From contig NZ_CP080545.1 in assembly GCF_019550795.1 (NCBI RefSeq), positions 5,251,501 through 5,315,500 on the forward strand: a DNA stretch of 64,000 nt. The letters are read 5' to 3'. Positions 54,261 to 64,000 of the stretch are shown here, piece after piece. Position 1 is the first letter of the stretch, and each line of letters begins with the position of its first letter. The notes beneath the pieces were generated by a model that saw only the letters and a program-made list of their open reading frames with translations, had not been told where the DNA came from and did no database searches. Origin of the DNA: Paenibacillus sp. sptzw28. Its GTDB lineage: Bacteria > Bacillota > Bacilli > Paenibacillales > Paenibacillaceae. A program made the translations under genes and the position numbers.

Positions 54261-55289
54261 TTATTTGATTTTTTTCCCCTTTAAAATCTTCTTCGTGTCG
54301 GCCAGCATGCGTTTCATTAACATGTGCTGCCTTGTTTTCAAACCGGAAATGTGCCCTTCCAAGACATCGCGAATCGGGATCACCTCGGTAATTCCTCTGC
54401 CGCCCGTTTTTCTTCGACTCACATGAGTCGGGATGTAGTCCATTCCTGTTATCGCGGTTTTCCCCGTTTTACCTTTCTTAATTTTCAGGGTAAGAATGAT
54501 ACTGCTTTGTGTATGGGGGTTATTTCTGAGCTTTGTGGAGACGAAATTACCCAAAGAATAAATAACGAACCGCTTCTTTCCTCTTGCCGATAACGGTTGA
54601 AGAACATGCGGATGGGAACCCAGAATTATGTTGGCCCCATTTTTAAACAGAAGGTTAACCAGCCGCTTCTGGCCCTTGTTCGGTATAAACTGGTACTCCC
54701 TACCGAAATGCAGACATACGATAACGAGATCGGTGCCGCTTTTTTTGAGGGCTCGCATATCCCGGATGATCCTGCCCGCGCGCATCTTATTGACCAACCA
54801 AGGTCTGCTTGCAGCTACGGGAAGCTTGTTTGTCATTTCCGTATAGGAGAGGATTCCGATCTTGACGCCCTTTACCTTCTTGATCAGCAGCTTTCTGGAC
54901 TCCTGCAAAGAGCTAAACGTGCCCGTGTGATCGATTCCGGCGCTGTCCAATACCCGAATCGTGCGGAGCAGACCGGCGGTACCGTAATCGACACAGTGAT
55001 TGTTCGCAGTCACTAATACGTCGAAGCCGACTTCCTTAAGCGCCTTAGCCATCTGATCCGGGCATTTGAACAACGGACCTATCGATTGCCGCCATTTGGG
55101 GTGTTTTCTGCCCCCTCCGGGGAAGGTCGTTTCGAGGTTTCCAATCGTCAAATCCGCTTTTTTCAGATAGGGAGCGACTTTAGCGAACAGGTTCTCAAAC
55201 GAATAACTCCCGTCCGGAAGCTTGGCATCGGAAATGATAGAACGTTTGACCAGAATATCTCCTACCGCAGCTATTTTCAATTCAGTCAT
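54261..55289 (-). CDS. CapA-family (PGA_cap) metallophosphatase-like protein
   Basis: 342 aa. Metal-site motifs of the calcineurin-like CapA family: AAVGDILV, IGNLETTF, TANNHCVDYG, CLHFGREYQF, ILGSHPHVLQP and YSLGNFVST. CapA of Bacillus acts in poly-gamma-glutamate export, but most stand-alone members have unknown roles. No signal peptide, no capBC genes nearby, and the C-terminal 60 residues are strongly basic (RRKTGGRG, KRMLADTKKILKGKKIK). Confidence 0.85.
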   Translation of the reverse strand: MTELKIAAVGDILVKRSIISDAKLPDGSYSFENLFAKVAPYLKKADLTIGNLETTFPGGGRKHPKWRQSIGPLFKCPDQMAKALKEVGFDVLVTANNHCVDYGTAGLLRTIRVLDSAGIDHTGTFSSLQESRKLLIKKVKGVKIGILSYTEMTNKLPVAASRPWLVNKMRAGRIIRDMRALKKSGTDLVIVCLHFGREYQFIPNKGQKRLVNLLFKNGANIILGSHPHVLQPLSARGKKRFVIYSLGNFVSTKLRNNPHTQSSIILTLKIKKGKTGKTAITGMDYIPTHVSRRKTGGRGITEVIPIRDVLEGHISGLKTRQHMLMKRMLADTKKILKGKKIK

Positions 55290-55381
55290 CGTGCATCCGC
55301 CTTTTTTCCATTTTGATTAGAATATGCGGGCGGGCTGAATAGGTATAGGCACAGGAAATATTCTTTGGCTGGACGGGTATT

Positions 55382-56167
55382 TCACTCTGTTGAAATGCCG
55401 AAATAAGTGCGCAGAGCTTCGCTGTACTCTTCCATCGTCTGCGGCACAAAAGCTTTTACCCCCTCGGAGGTAAAGATGCGAAACTCCTTGCCTGCAATAG
55501 TGTTTCTCCCCTCAAGGGTACGGAGCGCCACCATGGCGTCTTTAGTGAAAATGGAATCCGGGGAGTTCTCGCACCAGTAAGTGGCCATAATAAAGTCCTT
55601 TGGCAGCTGCGGCTCCTCGGTGAAGGAATAAAGCCGGCTCCACTGCCCGTGCTTCAATTCACACAGCATCCAGCCGTAATAGGAATCGCGTTCAAGCCGG
55701 TAACACTCGCCGCCCTGCTCATGCTCCAGGCCCTCGGTCATTTGAATCGGCCGTCTCGGTACAATGCCGCCAACACCTACATCACAGAGAAAGAAGTCGT
55801 CTCCAGCCTGGACTTTCAAGACTTGATGCCTCCGTTTCGGCGGCGGATTCGGTTCATCGCGCCAGAAGCGGGCCATATAATCCGTTACCGGATACCCGAG
55901 CTCCCGCAAGAGCCAACCGAAGAGTGCATTGAGCTCGAAGCAATAGCCGCCGCGGCGGCGCACGACAATTTTCTCATAGAGGTCGTGAAGTTCAAGTGAC
56001 AGCGGGCGGCGGCGAAGGATATCGAGATTTTCGTACGGCACAGCATGGAGATGCCGCTCCTGAATTGCAGCGAGAGCGGAGGCGCTGCCGTCAACCGGAC
56101 CTTCATAGCCTATTCTCTCGAGATAGGCGCGTACCTCGGCTTTAAGAATATGACGGCTGTCATTCAT
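55382..56167 (-). CDS. Arylamine N-acetyltransferase
   Basis: 261 aa NAT-family enzyme. Catalytic triad Cys76 (RRGGYCFELN), His114 (KRRHQVLKV) and Asp129 (CDVGVGG) is intact. Transfers acetyl from acetyl-CoA to arylamines or hydrazines; natural substrates in Bacilli are unclear. AAGGAG lies upstream of the ATG. It is 106 bp before the alpha/beta hydrolase gene on the same strand. Confidence 0.92.
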   Translation of the reverse strand: MNDSRHILKAEVRAYLERIGYEGPVDGSASALAAIQERHLHAVPYENLDILRRRPLSLELHDLYEKIVVRRRGGYCFELNALFGWLLRELGYPVTDYMARFWRDEPNPPPKRRHQVLKVQAGDDFFLCDVGVGGIVPRRPIQMTEGLEHEQGGECYRLERDSYYGWMLCELKHGQWSRLYSFTEEPQLPKDFIMATYWCENSPDSIFTKDAMVALRTLEGRNTIAGKEFRIFTSEGVKAFVPQTMEEYSEALRTYFGISTE

Positions 56168-56273
56168 TTGCGTCGACTCCTTCTACCGTTTTACTAATGA
56201 TTATATGGGATGATGAATTCTCCCCGCAATCATTAGTCAGAGGGACGATGGAAGTTAAAGAGGCGGCATGAAC

Positions 56274-57170
56274 TCAGGCGGGCCCGTTCCCGGCAGGCTG
56301 CTGACCGTCAGGCTCCCCGGCCGCCTCCGGGGGGACTACAAAGGCAGCATACGCATCCGGAATTTCTGCTTCTTTCCCGGAGCTGTGCCCCTTCTCCTCG
56401 AACACATCATGAATCCAATACCTGATCGCGTTATTCATGTCATATGCCGCTTTTGTCGGAAGCTGATGACTCTTGTTATTTAGCGTTAATACCTCGAAAT
56501 TCCGGAGCGTCCGCTGCAGCAGCTGGCGATAACGCTTAAAGCGTTTATCCTTTTCACCGTACAGCAGGAGAATGGGCGCTTTTATACGCGACAGCTGATT
56601 CGTACAGCTGTAGCCGAGACTATAGCTGTAATATTGGTGGATGTTGCGGATATTGCCGCTCGCAGCGCCTCGAAGCAGATTGCGAAACGTTCGCAGACTG
56701 TCCGCATTCCCCCATGCGATCCCCAGCATCAACATAAGACTTAACGATTTCGATCTGGAGAATCCCATTGCGAGACGAATCCGGGTTCTTAGTACAATAT
56801 CACTCGCTTCCGACATGGCGCTGATCAGAATTCCGCCATACAGGCGGTCCGGATAGGCAAGCAAGGCTTCCAGCGCGATCGATCCTCCCGTCGAATAACC
56901 GCATACAAATGCTTTATCTATCTGCAGGTGGTCAAGCAGCTGTATCAGATCCTCCGCGATCAACTCATAGGTAACCGGAATGTCCGACTCAGCGCTTCGT
57001 CCATGTCCCCTGATATCGAAGGTCACAACCTGAAAGTCATACGACAGCTCCGCATGCTGATAATTGAAATTGGCGCCGGTCAGCAGCGGGGGATGGATAA
57101 ATACGACCGGAATCCCTTCTCCGCTCGTCCGGTAATGCAGCATTATTCCGTTAATTTTTGCAAAAGGCAT
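56274..57170 (-). CDS. Alpha/beta hydrolase
   Basis: 298 aa. Oxyanion-loop region VVFIHPPLLTGANF, then FDIRGHGRS, nucleophile elbow GYSTGGS (Ser near 92), acid region LLYGEKDKRFKRY and His in NKSHQLPT. The C-terminal 35 residues (AEIPDAYAAF...PAGNGPA) are a Pro/Gly-rich extension not usual in the family. AAGGAAGTG precedes the ATG. Substrate unknown. Confidence 0.85.
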   Translation of the reverse strand: MPFAKINGIMLHYRTSGEGIPVVFIHPPLLTGANFNYQHAELSYDFQVVTFDIRGHGRSAESDIPVTYELIAEDLIQLLDHLQIDKAFVCGYSTGGSIALEALLAYPDRLYGGILISAMSEASDIVLRTRIRLAMGFSRSKSLSLMLMLGIAWGNADSLRTFRNLLRGAASGNIRNIHQYYSYSLGYSCTNQLSRIKAPILLLYGEKDKRFKRYRQLLQRTLRNFEVLTLNNKSHQLPTKAAYDMNNAIRYWIHDVFEEKGHSSGKEAEIPDAYAAFVVPPEAAGEPDGQQPAGNGPA

Positions 57171-57290
57171 ACACGATCACTTCCTTGTAAACCACGGAGT
57201 TTAATGGTTTTCGAAATCGGACATCCCCATTATCTTTCCCATATTTATCAAAATAGAGAACCTTAAACTTTGAATTCAACAGCCTCCATT

Positions 57291-57322
57291 AAAAATAAAC
57301 CCCGCCGGGAAGCGGGGCTTTC
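57291..57322. terminator. Terminator after second sspH gene
   Basis: GCCCCGC ... GCGGGGT stem followed by TTATTTTTAA on the minus strand. Confidence 0.8.
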
Positions 57323-57375
57323 TTGCGAATTTCAATCTGAAAAGAATCCAATTGTTGAATAGAAGGCTGATTATT

Positions 57376-57564
57376 CTACTCGAATTGCTGTTCGTCAAGG
57401 CTGTTCACCGGAACGCTTTGCTCCTGCTCCGGCTGCCCTAGAGGATAGATCCTCACCGATTCGGTCTCTTCATCAACGTGCTGGATATAGACCGGCGTTC
57501 CGTCATAGGTAACATTCTTCATTTCCGCAGATTCGGCAATTTCTTTCGCGCGCCTAATATTCAT
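57376..57564 (-). CDS. sspH: SspH, H-type small acid-soluble spore protein (second copy)
   Basis: 62 aa. MNIRRAKEIAESAEMKNVTYDG, VYIQHVDEETESVRIYPLG and an acidic tail match Bacillus SspH almost throughout, more closely than the copy at 3335-3529. A forespore-specific minor spore-core protein. GGAGG lies upstream of the ATG; it has its own terminator, so monocistronic. A SigG promoter was not confirmed by eye. Confidence 0.92.
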   Translation of the reverse strand: MNIRRAKEIAESAEMKNVTYDGTPVYIQHVDEETESVRIYPLGQPEQEQSVPVNSLDEQQFE

Positions 57565-57743
57565 TATCCCAAGTCCTCCATTTTCTGTAATTTATATGGA
57601 TTTGGCTTAGTATTTACTTACGCGTACCGGGTTATTCGCTCGGGTTATCAGGTCAATCTTCAGGCAGCCGGTTATTCGATTCGGCAACCAATCGGTTTCC
57701 AAGCGCCCGCGTCTTGTTTATAAGTGCTCCCCGCTTCGCCGAA

Positions 57744-59819
57744 TCAATATATTCGCCGTCCAAGTTCGTCGCCTATTCCGCTCTTCCTGAAGAAATACGT
57801 ATTGATCATATCGCGCCATTCCCTGGCATGCTGCGCCTGCTCGGTTAGCCGCTCTTCAACCTGCCGATACATCGCTTCGTCCATGCTTCCCGATAGACTG
57901 CTCCAAGCTTTCTTCAGCCTCCCAGCCCGCTCCGCACCTTCGAAGTGGGTATCGTAAATATGCTGAATGACCGTTTGGCCGGAATGCAGCACATGTGTAT
58001 ACGGGACATGGTGGAAGAACAGCAGCAGTTCATCCGGGCATGTATCGACCGATTCGTACATATCGGCGTTGTTTCCAATATACTGACCCGCGTAGCCCGT
58101 CCCCGTCTTCACCGTACGGTCGACACCGATCCCCTTGCAGTCGGCGAAATGATAAGTCCCCCATTTGGAATACTCATAGCCGTCCACATTGGGACCGTAA
58201 TGGTGATCGGGATTAACCATCCAGCCGATGCCGAGCGGAGCCGTATACGATTCATAGATGCTCCAGGAATCCATAAGCATGCCGCAAATCGTCCGGATTA
58301 GCCGGTCGTCCCCGCCGAAGGTGAGCCTTACCCATTCCTCGGCAATTCCTTCGGCGGACAGATCGGGATTCCAGGCAAGCCGCCCGTAGCCGTACAAGTT
58401 GGCCTGCGCCAGCAGATGACCCGTCCAATTCGCATCGTCCCCGATGTTCGAGACCGCTGCAAAACCGCTGCGGCGGCTGCCATACAAGGAACCGTCAACG
58501 ATGCGCTTGACGCTCGACCCTTCACCCTTGGCGAAGGTATCGAAGTCGAGCGCCTCTTTCCACTGCGGTACAAGGTAGCACAGATGCCGCTGCTGGCCCG
58601 TATATTCCTGCGTAATCTGGAATTCAATCACCTGATTCGTCGCTTCCATAGCGCCGAAGAGCGGCGATACGGGCTCGCGAACCTGAAAGTCCATCGGGCC
58701 GTTCTTCACCTGCAGAACGACATTCTCCATAAACCGGCCGTCCAGGGGCGTGAAATGGTCGTGAGCCGCCCTGGCCCTGTCCGTTAAGCGGTCGCGCCAA
58801 TCCTGCTTGCAGTTATAAACAAAACACCGCCAAATTACGATGCCGCCATGAGGCTGCAGCGCCTCGGCAAGCATATTGGAGCCGTCCGCATGGTCCCGCC
58901 CATAGGTAAACGGCCCGGGCCGATTCTCCGAATCCGCTTTGACGAGAAAACCGCCGAAATCCGGGATCGCCGCATACACCTCGTCCGCTTTGCCTCGCCA
59001 CCACTGGCGTACGGCAGGCTCGAGCGGATCTGCTGTCGATAAGCCTCCAATTTCGATCGGACTCGCAAAATTAATACTGAGAAACAGCTTGATGCCGAAT
59101 GCTCGGAATATGTCCGCGAGCTTCGCCACGTCCGGGAGATAGTGGTCCGTGAGAAACATCGTTTCGTATTTATGGACATTCACATTGTTGATTGCAATGG
59201 CGTTTATCCCCGTGGACGCAAGCAGCCTGGCATAGTCGCGAACACGCTCCAGGTTCGCCGTAATTTTATTATTTTCGTAGAAAATGGATCTTCCCGCGTA
59301 TCCGCGCTCAATGCTGCCGTCGATATTGTCCCATTGGTTAATCATACGCAGCTTGTTCGCCGGATTCTCTGACAGCTCAAGTCCGTCGACCGTGCTGCCG
59401 GTACCGAGCAATCTGAGCAAATGGAATACGCCGTAGAGGACGCCGGACGGAGTCCAAGCCCCAATCGCGATGCAGCGATCGGCCGTATTCGTCTTAATGG
59501 CATAGCCTTCCGGTCCGATCGCCCAACGGGCGTCCTCGCCGAAAGTACGATCAGGAAGATCGCCGCTGCCGAATGTTCCGAGAGCGATGCAGTAATCACT
59601 TTCGGGGCGGGCGGATACGATTGGACGTTTGCCGAGCAGGTACTCAACGCCCCGCGTGAGTTCCGCCGCAGCCGTATCGATGATGTCATGCTTCCCGCTC
59701 GCGACGATCCGTCCGCACCAGGCCGCATATTGATCATACAGCTCTCCCGGATCGAGCCGATTCAGGCCAAGCCAGCCGCTGTGTCCAGCCCCTTCGTATG
59801 GCGATGACGACCCGCTCAT
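57744..59819 (-). CDS. aguA: GH67 alpha-glucuronidase
   Basis: 691 aa cytoplasmic glycosidase that removes 4-O-methylglucuronate from the non-reducing end of short aldouronic acids. The GH67 hallmark [32 protein letters not shown] lies at 289-320 and holds the active-site carboxylates; [20 protein letters not shown] at 157-176 is another family block. Start overlaps the stop of the GH52 gene (ATGA), so the two are coupled. Confidence 0.95.
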   Translation of the reverse strand: MSGSSSPYEGAGHSGWLGLNRLDPGELYDQYAAWCGRIVASGKHDIIDTAAAELTRGVEYLLGKRPIVSARPESDYCIALGTFGSGDLPDRTFGEDARWAIGPEGYAIKTNTADRCIAIGAWTPSGVLYGVFHLLRLLGTGSTVDGLELSENPANKLRMINQWDNIDGSIERGYAGRSIFYENNKITANLERVRDYARLLASTGINAIAINNVNVHKYETMFLTDHYLPDVAKLADIFRAFGIKLFLSINFASPIEIGGLSTADPLEPAVRQWWRGKADEVYAAIPDFGGFLVKADSENRPGPFTYGRDHADGSNMLAEALQPHGGIVIWRCFVYNCKQDWRDRLTDRARAAHDHFTPLDGRFMENVVLQVKNGPMDFQVREPVSPLFGAMEATNQVIEFQITQEYTGQQRHLCYLVPQWKEALDFDTFAKGEGSSVKRIVDGSLYGSRRSGFAAVSNIGDDANWTGHLLAQANLYGYGRLAWNPDLSAEGIAEEWVRLTFGGDDRLIRTICGMLMDSWSIYESYTAPLGIGWMVNPDHHYGPNVDGYEYSKWGTYHFADCKGIGVDRTVKTGTGYAGQYIGNNADMYESVDTCPDELLLFFHHVPYTHVLHSGQTVIQHIYDTHFEGAERAGRLKKAWSSLSGSMDEAMYRQVEERLTEQAQHAREWRDMINTYFFRKSGIGDELGRRIY

Positions 59820-62023
59820 TTGAAGCCCTCCTTCTTATCTTCCAGCAGCCAGAGGATCGCTGTAACGCCGCGCGGATAATATTTGCTGCCGCATATGAGT
59901 CCGTTCAGAATCTGATCGCTCCAGCACCAATACGACAGCTCCGGGTGGAGCAGCCAGTTCACGTGCGCCGCATCAGCAGCTGCGCCGCGCTCATCCCAAG
60001 GCAGATCCATAATCTCGCGGGCGATAAACTGGGACAAATAGATTTTACTCAGCCAGGAGTTGGTGCTTGTGGAGGACAGCTTCCAGGCTCCGTATTCGTA
60101 CAGGCAGGTTCCCGGTACGAGGACCGTATTCAAGTGCGTTTTGAGCGCCTGCAGGTAAGTCCCGAACCGTCCGTTAAAATCAAGCGCTTCCTTGCAGCCG
60201 GTGAAGTAAGGGAATACGAGCCCTTCGATTGCCGGAATGATTCTCGAATCGTTATTCTCGCCGATAACGGCCGGAATATAGCCTTTATCCGTCAGCTCCG
60301 CCGCAACCGATGCTGCGCATTTGTCCGCCTGGGCTCCGGCGATTCGGGACAGCTCCGGAAGCTCCTCATGGGCGAACAGCCGCTCCAGCGCGACATAGAC
60401 GGCCCAGCATTTGCCGGCCAAATAGATGTTATTCCGCGATTGTCCCAGCGAAACGTCGAGACTGTCGTAGGTCGTAATTTCCGCGCCGCCCTGGGTGCGG
60501 GAGCTGTCCAGTCCCATCAGGCCATTGCGCTTGCCGGCTACCGGGTGATCCCGGTTCAGCATGCTCTCGAAGCAGTCGCGAATCACCGGAAGCATGCGCT
60601 GCGTAAATTCGCGGTCCTTCGTCTGCTCTATATAAACGACCGAGCAGCACAGCCAGTTGACAAGCTCTTCATGGCTCATATAGGAGAAGCAGTCGTCCAG
60701 ACCGGCAAGCTCGTAAGCGGAGTATTGCGGACGCGAGAATATGCCCGCCACACCCATGTCGTGGGTGAACGTAAGTCCGCCGGGATATTCCTTATCGTCC
60801 CCCGGGAAGCGCACTTTGTCCTTATAGCTGTAGCGGTTCACGAACAGTTCAAGCTCATTGCGCACCGTCCACGGATTCATCCGCAGCTCGTAGAACAGCT
60901 GGTCAGCCGTCAAATCGAGCGTATTCATCATGCGATATTCGCCTTCATTGACGATCCACACCGGTTCTCCGCCTGCGTCAAGCAACTGCGTGCTGCCGTA
61001 GTAGCTGTGAATGGCGTGAGCGAGCATGAATGACTGATCATCCGACAATCCCCCGCTGTCGATCCAAGCGTTGGCCTGTTCGCAGGAATCGGTCAGCTCC
61101 TCGAACCGCTCGAGCGAGTAGCTCGCCACTTCCTCAATATTGGCAAAATGCCGGGTATAGTAATAAGAAGCATCCATACCTGCCGTAACGATTCCGCCGC
61201 GATAAAAGCAGATTGCGAACCGGAAGGTCCGCTTCTCGCCGGGAGGCACCTCCATGAGAAGGGCTCCCGTACCGCCGAGACCGAATGCGAGATTGTGCGC
61301 GAGCTTCTCTTCCAGAATCTTCTCCATTGTAAAGCCGAGCGCAGGCGTAACGCCGTCGTCTTTGGATACGATTGCGGTCAGTCGGCCTTGACCGATTCCG
61401 GTGAACCGGCCGTCGCCTGTATCGCTGAGCCGCCGCATTGCGCTGTAAGGGTCGTTTCCTTCGTAACCGAAGAAGCCCGTGCGCGCAAAACGGCCTTGCG
61501 TATTGTCCAAAGTAAGCTCGGCAAATACGGATGGAACGATAGCAGCCTTAAGCTCCTCCGCTTCCGCTTTCCCGGGCTCAGGCACGCTGCGCACCGGTGA
61601 ATAGATGCGCAGCGTCAAGTCCCCCGCCTGCCATGTATCCGTTCCCGTCTTGAATACACGGGAAATATCATCCGTTTGGAAAGGTGTGATCACCGCAGCC
61701 AAAGGTCTGCTGCCGCCTATTTGCCGGCTGCCGGCACCGCCGTCCTGGTGATGAACTATTGCTGCTTCATCCGTTTCCTTACCCTTTTCCCCCAGCCTCT
61801 CGACGTCATACCGCGCGCTTGCGTCCTCAGCCGCTGCGAAGAAAGGCAGCGTCTCGTAAACGGCGCCGCTCCGTGACTGGAAGCCGATATACATATTCTG
61901 GTCGGCCGGCTTTCCGAGCTCAAGCCCGAGCCCGCCCTTCTTTCCTCGAAACCCCAATGTAAAACTGGCAAAAGCGCCGATCGGCGAATGGTGAGCGTTA
62001 TAAAATATATTGGCTTTCTTCAT
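59816..62023 (-). CDS. GH52 beta-xylosidase
   Basis: 735 aa. Begins [20 protein letters not shown], the highly conserved GH52 start. Further GH52 blocks: [28 protein letters not shown], the [20 protein letters not shown] stretch near 359-380 and [17 protein letters not shown], where the two catalytic acids of the family lie. Removes xylose from xylo-oligosaccharides inside the cell (no signal peptide). GH52 is a small family mainly from Bacillales. AAAGGGG precedes the ATG. First gene of an operon with the GH67 gene; divergent from an AraC regulator. Confidence 0.95.
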   Translation of the reverse strand: MKKANIFYNAHHSPIGAFASFTLGFRGKKGGLGLELGKPADQNMYIGFQSRSGAVYETLPFFAAAEDASARYDVERLGEKGKETDEAAIVHHQDGGAGSRQIGGSRPLAAVITPFQTDDISRVFKTGTDTWQAGDLTLRIYSPVRSVPEPGKAEAEELKAAIVPSVFAELTLDNTQGRFARTGFFGYEGNDPYSAMRRLSDTGDGRFTGIGQGRLTAIVSKDDGVTPALGFTMEKILEEKLAHNLAFGLGGTGALLMEVPPGEKRTFRFAICFYRGGIVTAGMDASYYYTRHFANIEEVASYSLERFEELTDSCEQANAWIDSGGLSDDQSFMLAHAIHSYYGSTQLLDAGGEPVWIVNEGEYRMMNTLDLTADQLFYELRMNPWTVRNELELFVNRYSYKDKVRFPGDDKEYPGGLTFTHDMGVAGIFSRPQYSAYELAGLDDCFSYMSHEELVNWLCCSVVYIEQTKDREFTQRMLPVIRDCFESMLNRDHPVAGKRNGLMGLDSSRTQGGAEITTYDSLDVSLGQSRNNIYLAGKCWAVYVALERLFAHEELPELSRIAGAQADKCAASVAAELTDKGYIPAVIGENNDSRIIPAIEGLVFPYFTGCKEALDFNGRFGTYLQALKTHLNTVLVPGTCLYEYGAWKLSSTSTNSWLSKIYLSQFIAREIMDLPWDERGAAADAAHVNWLLHPELSYWCWSDQILNGLICGSKYYPRGVTAILWLLEDKKEGFK

Positions 62024-62196
62024 GCTTGAAACCCCTTTCGCTGGCGGTAATTGGCTCTAGGGCCAAGAAGGCTCACGCTAATCCTAGCATGTCGCAAATG
62101 AGGGTGACCATTGTCAAATCGATCAGGAATTTACCCAAATCGGGCGAAATCGGATATACTATTGGCAGAAAATGCGCAGTAAAGGGGAGATTCGCC

Positions 62197-63108
62197 ATGT
62201 CAGCTTCCTTCGTGCCTCCGCCACCCGGAGAGAGCATTAGTGAAATTATGATTCCTGATGTGAAGACGACCGTCAACTTATTCGGCATGCATCTGCGCCG
62301 CGTCAGCGGCGATTGGCATTATCCGGCGCACGAGCACCCCCAGTATGAAATCAATTATGTGCTGGAGGGCGAACAACTTATGACGGTAGGCGGATCCAGC
62401 TGCCTGCAGCGGTCCGGCGATCTCGTTCTTCTCAGGCCGGGCGACGTTCATTCCAGCCGCAGCGGAAATAACGAGCCATTCACCTACTTCTGCATCCACT
62501 TCGATATTGACGATAAAATATTTCTGAGTCTGCTAAGCCGGATGGAGCAAACTCTGTTCCCGGGGGACAGCCCCGTTACCAGGCAGGTGCAGCCGGTCAT
62601 GTCCAGGCTGATCGACATCGCGGGGCAAGCAGGCCAGAAGACAATGACGCAGCGGATGCGGCTGCAATCCGCCATCTTTGAGCTGTTCGGCCATTTGTGG
62701 GAGGCGATTTCCAACGAAGCCGTCTCGTTGTCCTCCGCCGCATACGGGAAGGTAGAGCTTGCCCATCAAATCCGCCACCGGCTGCAGGGACTCGTCAGTC
62801 AATCGTTCAAGCAGGGAGTCGCGGCCGAGCAGCATTACGGTATCGATGACATCTCCTCAGAGCTTGGTATAAGCACATCCCATTGCGGCCGTATTTTCCG
62901 GCACATATTCGGCATGTCACCGCGCGCGTACTTATCCGGCCTTGTCCTTCACGAAGCGAAGCTGCTGCTGTGCAATACGAGACTGTCGGTGCAGCATATC
63001 GCATCCCTTCTCGGCTACAGGGACATCGCCCATTTCAGCCGCCAATTCAAGCGGTGGTCGGACGTATCGCCCAGCGAGTACCGCCGCCTAAACGCAGGAT
63101 CGGAATAG
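62197..63108 (+). CDS. AraC-family regulator, probably of the xylosidase/glucuronidase operon
   Basis: 303 aa. Cupin-type sensor at 25-110 (HYPAHEHPQYEINYVLEGEQ, GDLVLLRPGDVHSSR) and a C-terminal double HTH (ISSELGISTSHCGRIFRHIFG; LSVQHIASLLGYRDIAHFSRQFKRW). ATG 62197 with GGGGAG upstream is chosen; a longer frame starting at 62026 would run through the promoter region. Divergent from the GH52-GH67 operon, so likely its sugar-responsive activator. Confidence 0.88.
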   Translation: MSASFVPPPPGESISEIMIPDVKTTVNLFGMHLRRVSGDWHYPAHEHPQYEINYVLEGEQLMTVGGSSCLQRSGDLVLLRPGDVHSSRSGNNEPFTYFCIHFDIDDKIFLSLLSRMEQTLFPGDSPVTRQVQPVMSRLIDIAGQAGQKTMTQRMRLQSAIFELFGHLWEAISNEAVSLSSAAYGKVELAHQIRHRLQGLVSQSFKQGVAAEQHYGIDDISSELGISTSHCGRIFRHIFGMSPRAYLSGLVLHEAKLLLCNTRLSVQHIASLLGYRDIAHFSRQFKRWSDVSPSEYRRLNAGSE

Positions 63109-63190
63109 TAAGCTGCACGCTCCTGCCTTGGTGCCTGCCCGGCAGCATGCAGCATTTCCGACGCCGCAAGTTGAGTTCGCTTCCAAACTG

Positions 63191-63204
63191 CCATACAAGT
63201 ATGG
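63191..63204. promoter_or_regulatory. Palindrome upstream of GntR regulator gene
   Basis: CCATACAAGTATGG, perfect 6-2-6 inverted repeat, followed by a partial second copy (GTATGGAAGTATAC). It sits where an autoregulatory GntR/FCD operator would be, 49 bp before the start codon. Confidence 0.55.
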
Positions 63205-63252
63205 TAGTATGGAAGTATACAGTCTAAAGCTTAGCTGGAGGAGGTGAAGAAC

Positions 63253-63930
63253 ATGAATTTCACTGCGAGACCGCCCTCGATGTCCACCCGGGATAACGTC
63301 TACCAGACGCTCAGAGACCAAATTCTGCTGTTCGAGCTTCCTCCCGGGGCAAGTATATCGGAGAAGGAAATATCACAGAGGTTCAATGTGAGCCGGACTC
63401 CGGTGCGGGAGAGCTTCGTTCGGCTCGCTCAGGAAGGACTTCTCGAGGTGTACCCGCAGCGCGGCACCTTCGTATCGCTTATCGACCTGGAGCTGGTTGA
63501 AGAGGCCAGGTTCATGCGCGAGCAGCTGGAACGGGCGGTCATCCGGCTGGCGTGCGCCGGCTTCCCGGACGAACGTTTAGCGGAACTGGGCAGCAATCTC
63601 TCATTGCAGAAAGCCTGCATAGAGAATCAGGATTACAGAACGATGTTCGAGCTTGACGAAGCGTTTCACCGTACGATCTTCGAAGGCTGCAGGAAAAACA
63701 ACACATGGGCGGTGATCGGGCAAATCAATGTGCATCTGAACCGGAGCCGAATGCTTCGGCTCGCAGCCGACCATCATTGGGACCACCTTTACGAGCAGCA
63801 TTTCCAGATGGCCGAGGCTATTCGGAACAAGGATGAGGAGCGGGCGGAGCGGCTGATGAAGGATCATCTAAGCTTAACGATTGCCGATCAAGCGCTGCTG
63901 AAAGAGAAATTTCCTACATATTTCAAATAA
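63253..63930 (+). CDS. GntR-family (FCD) regulator, probably of glucuronate use
   Basis: 225 aa. Winged helix at 10-75 (YQTLRDQILLFELPPGASISEKEISQRFNVSRTPVRESFVRL) and FCD ligand domain at 85-215 with the metal-site His residues in LDEAFHRTIF and RLMKDHLSL. ATG 63253 has GGAGGAGG upstream. It directly precedes uxuA (19 bp), matching UxuR/ExuR-like repressors that respond to hexuronates. Confidence 0.88.
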   Translation: MNFTARPPSMSTRDNVYQTLRDQILLFELPPGASISEKEISQRFNVSRTPVRESFVRLAQEGLLEVYPQRGTFVSLIDLELVEEARFMREQLERAVIRLACAGFPDERLAELGSNLSLQKACIENQDYRTMFELDEAFHRTIFEGCRKNNTWAVIGQINVHLNRSRMLRLAADHHWDHLYEQHFQMAEAIRNKDEERAERLMKDHLSLTIADQALLKEKFPTYFK

Positions 63931-63949
63931 CCGGAGGCGAATTGTTTCT

Positions 63950-64000
63950 ATGAAAATGGTTTTTCGATGGTTCGGTGAAGGGAACGATACGATCACCCTG
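63950..64000 (+). CDS. uxuA: UxuA, mannonate dehydratase (first 17 codons)
   Basis: Reads MKMVFRWFGEGNDTITL, the characteristic start of UxuA (D-mannonate to 2-keto-3-deoxygluconate). CCGGAGG lies upstream. Cut by the window end. It links the locus to glucuronate catabolism. Confidence 0.85.
   Translation, partial: MKMVFRWFGEGNDTITL

Noticed and set aside
59798..61033. Long plus-strand reading frame opposite the GH52 gene (411 codons)
   Set aside because: It is antisense to a certain GH52 gene, lacks a ribosome site and has no recognisable domain; a by-product of codon bias.

Overview
The window looks like chromosomal DNA of a Paenibacillus-type (Paenibacillaceae, spore-forming Firmicutes) bacterium. 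The signs are two H-type small acid-soluble spore proteins, AGGAGG-type ribosome binding sites throughout, a GH52 xylosidase, SLH-domain surface proteins, a Ku/LigD end-joining set, a CcpA-type cre site and many small proteins typical of that group. There are no rRNA or tRNA genes, no CRISPR array and no transposase. It is mostly ordinary core and niche genes, with a few broken genes and repeat-bearing intergenic gaps.

Layout. 1-1.6 kb: tsaE (cut by the window edge) and thiL, separated by a 69-bp tandem repeat. 1.8-3.8 kb: a YitT membrane protein, a small membrane protein and an sspH pair. 3.9-6.8 kb: ku, then a LigD split into ligase and polymerase genes. 7.0-8.0 kb: a frameshifted DUF559-type gene and a 51-bp repeat. 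8.0-13.9 kb: a general-stress block (GSP17M-like protein, rsbV-rsbW-sigB behind a clear SigB promoter, corA, a REC-PP2C phosphatase, a DUF948 protein). 14.3-17.1 kb: lipase, MmcQ/YjbR, XRE regulator, SDR. 17.5-21.7 kb: a 1397-residue surface protein with nine SwmB-like repeats and three SLH domains. 22.2-23.7 kb: two small proteins and an isoprenoid-synthase-like enzyme. 23.9-28.4 kb: two paralogous 7TM sensor kinases enclosing a small NHLP-type (nitrile-hydratase-leader) peptide gene, the most unusual arrangement here. 28.6-39.2 kb: envelope proteins, MgtC, sialidase-like protein, ThpR, amidase, a sugar-dehydrogenase lipoprotein, and two places where genes have been truncated and fused. 39.5-44.5 kb: DHA2 efflux pump, QueF, an aldo/keto reductase and a flavodoxin-fold reductase. 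44.8-47.1 kb: a CHASE-GGDEF-EAL protein. 47.3-53.7 kb: a C4-dicarboxylate unit (DctA/DctP-type symporter, DctB-like binding protein, DctS-DctR two-component system, ACT-malic enzyme with a perfect cre site). 53.9-57.6 kb: assorted enzymes and a second sspH. 57.7-64.0 kb: a glucuronoxylan locus (GH67 alpha-glucuronidase, GH52 beta-xylosidase, AraC and GntR regulators, start of uxuA).

How the genes work together. The stress block contains RsbV, RsbW, SigB and a phosphatase able to reactivate RsbV. The dicarboxylate block goes from sensing through uptake to malate oxidation. The last block releases xylose and methylglucuronate from short xylo-oligomers and feeds glucuronate to UxuA. The two kinases have a sporulation-kinase-like H box but no response regulator nearby, so a phosphorelay outside the window is the likely target; the role of the peptide between them is unknown.
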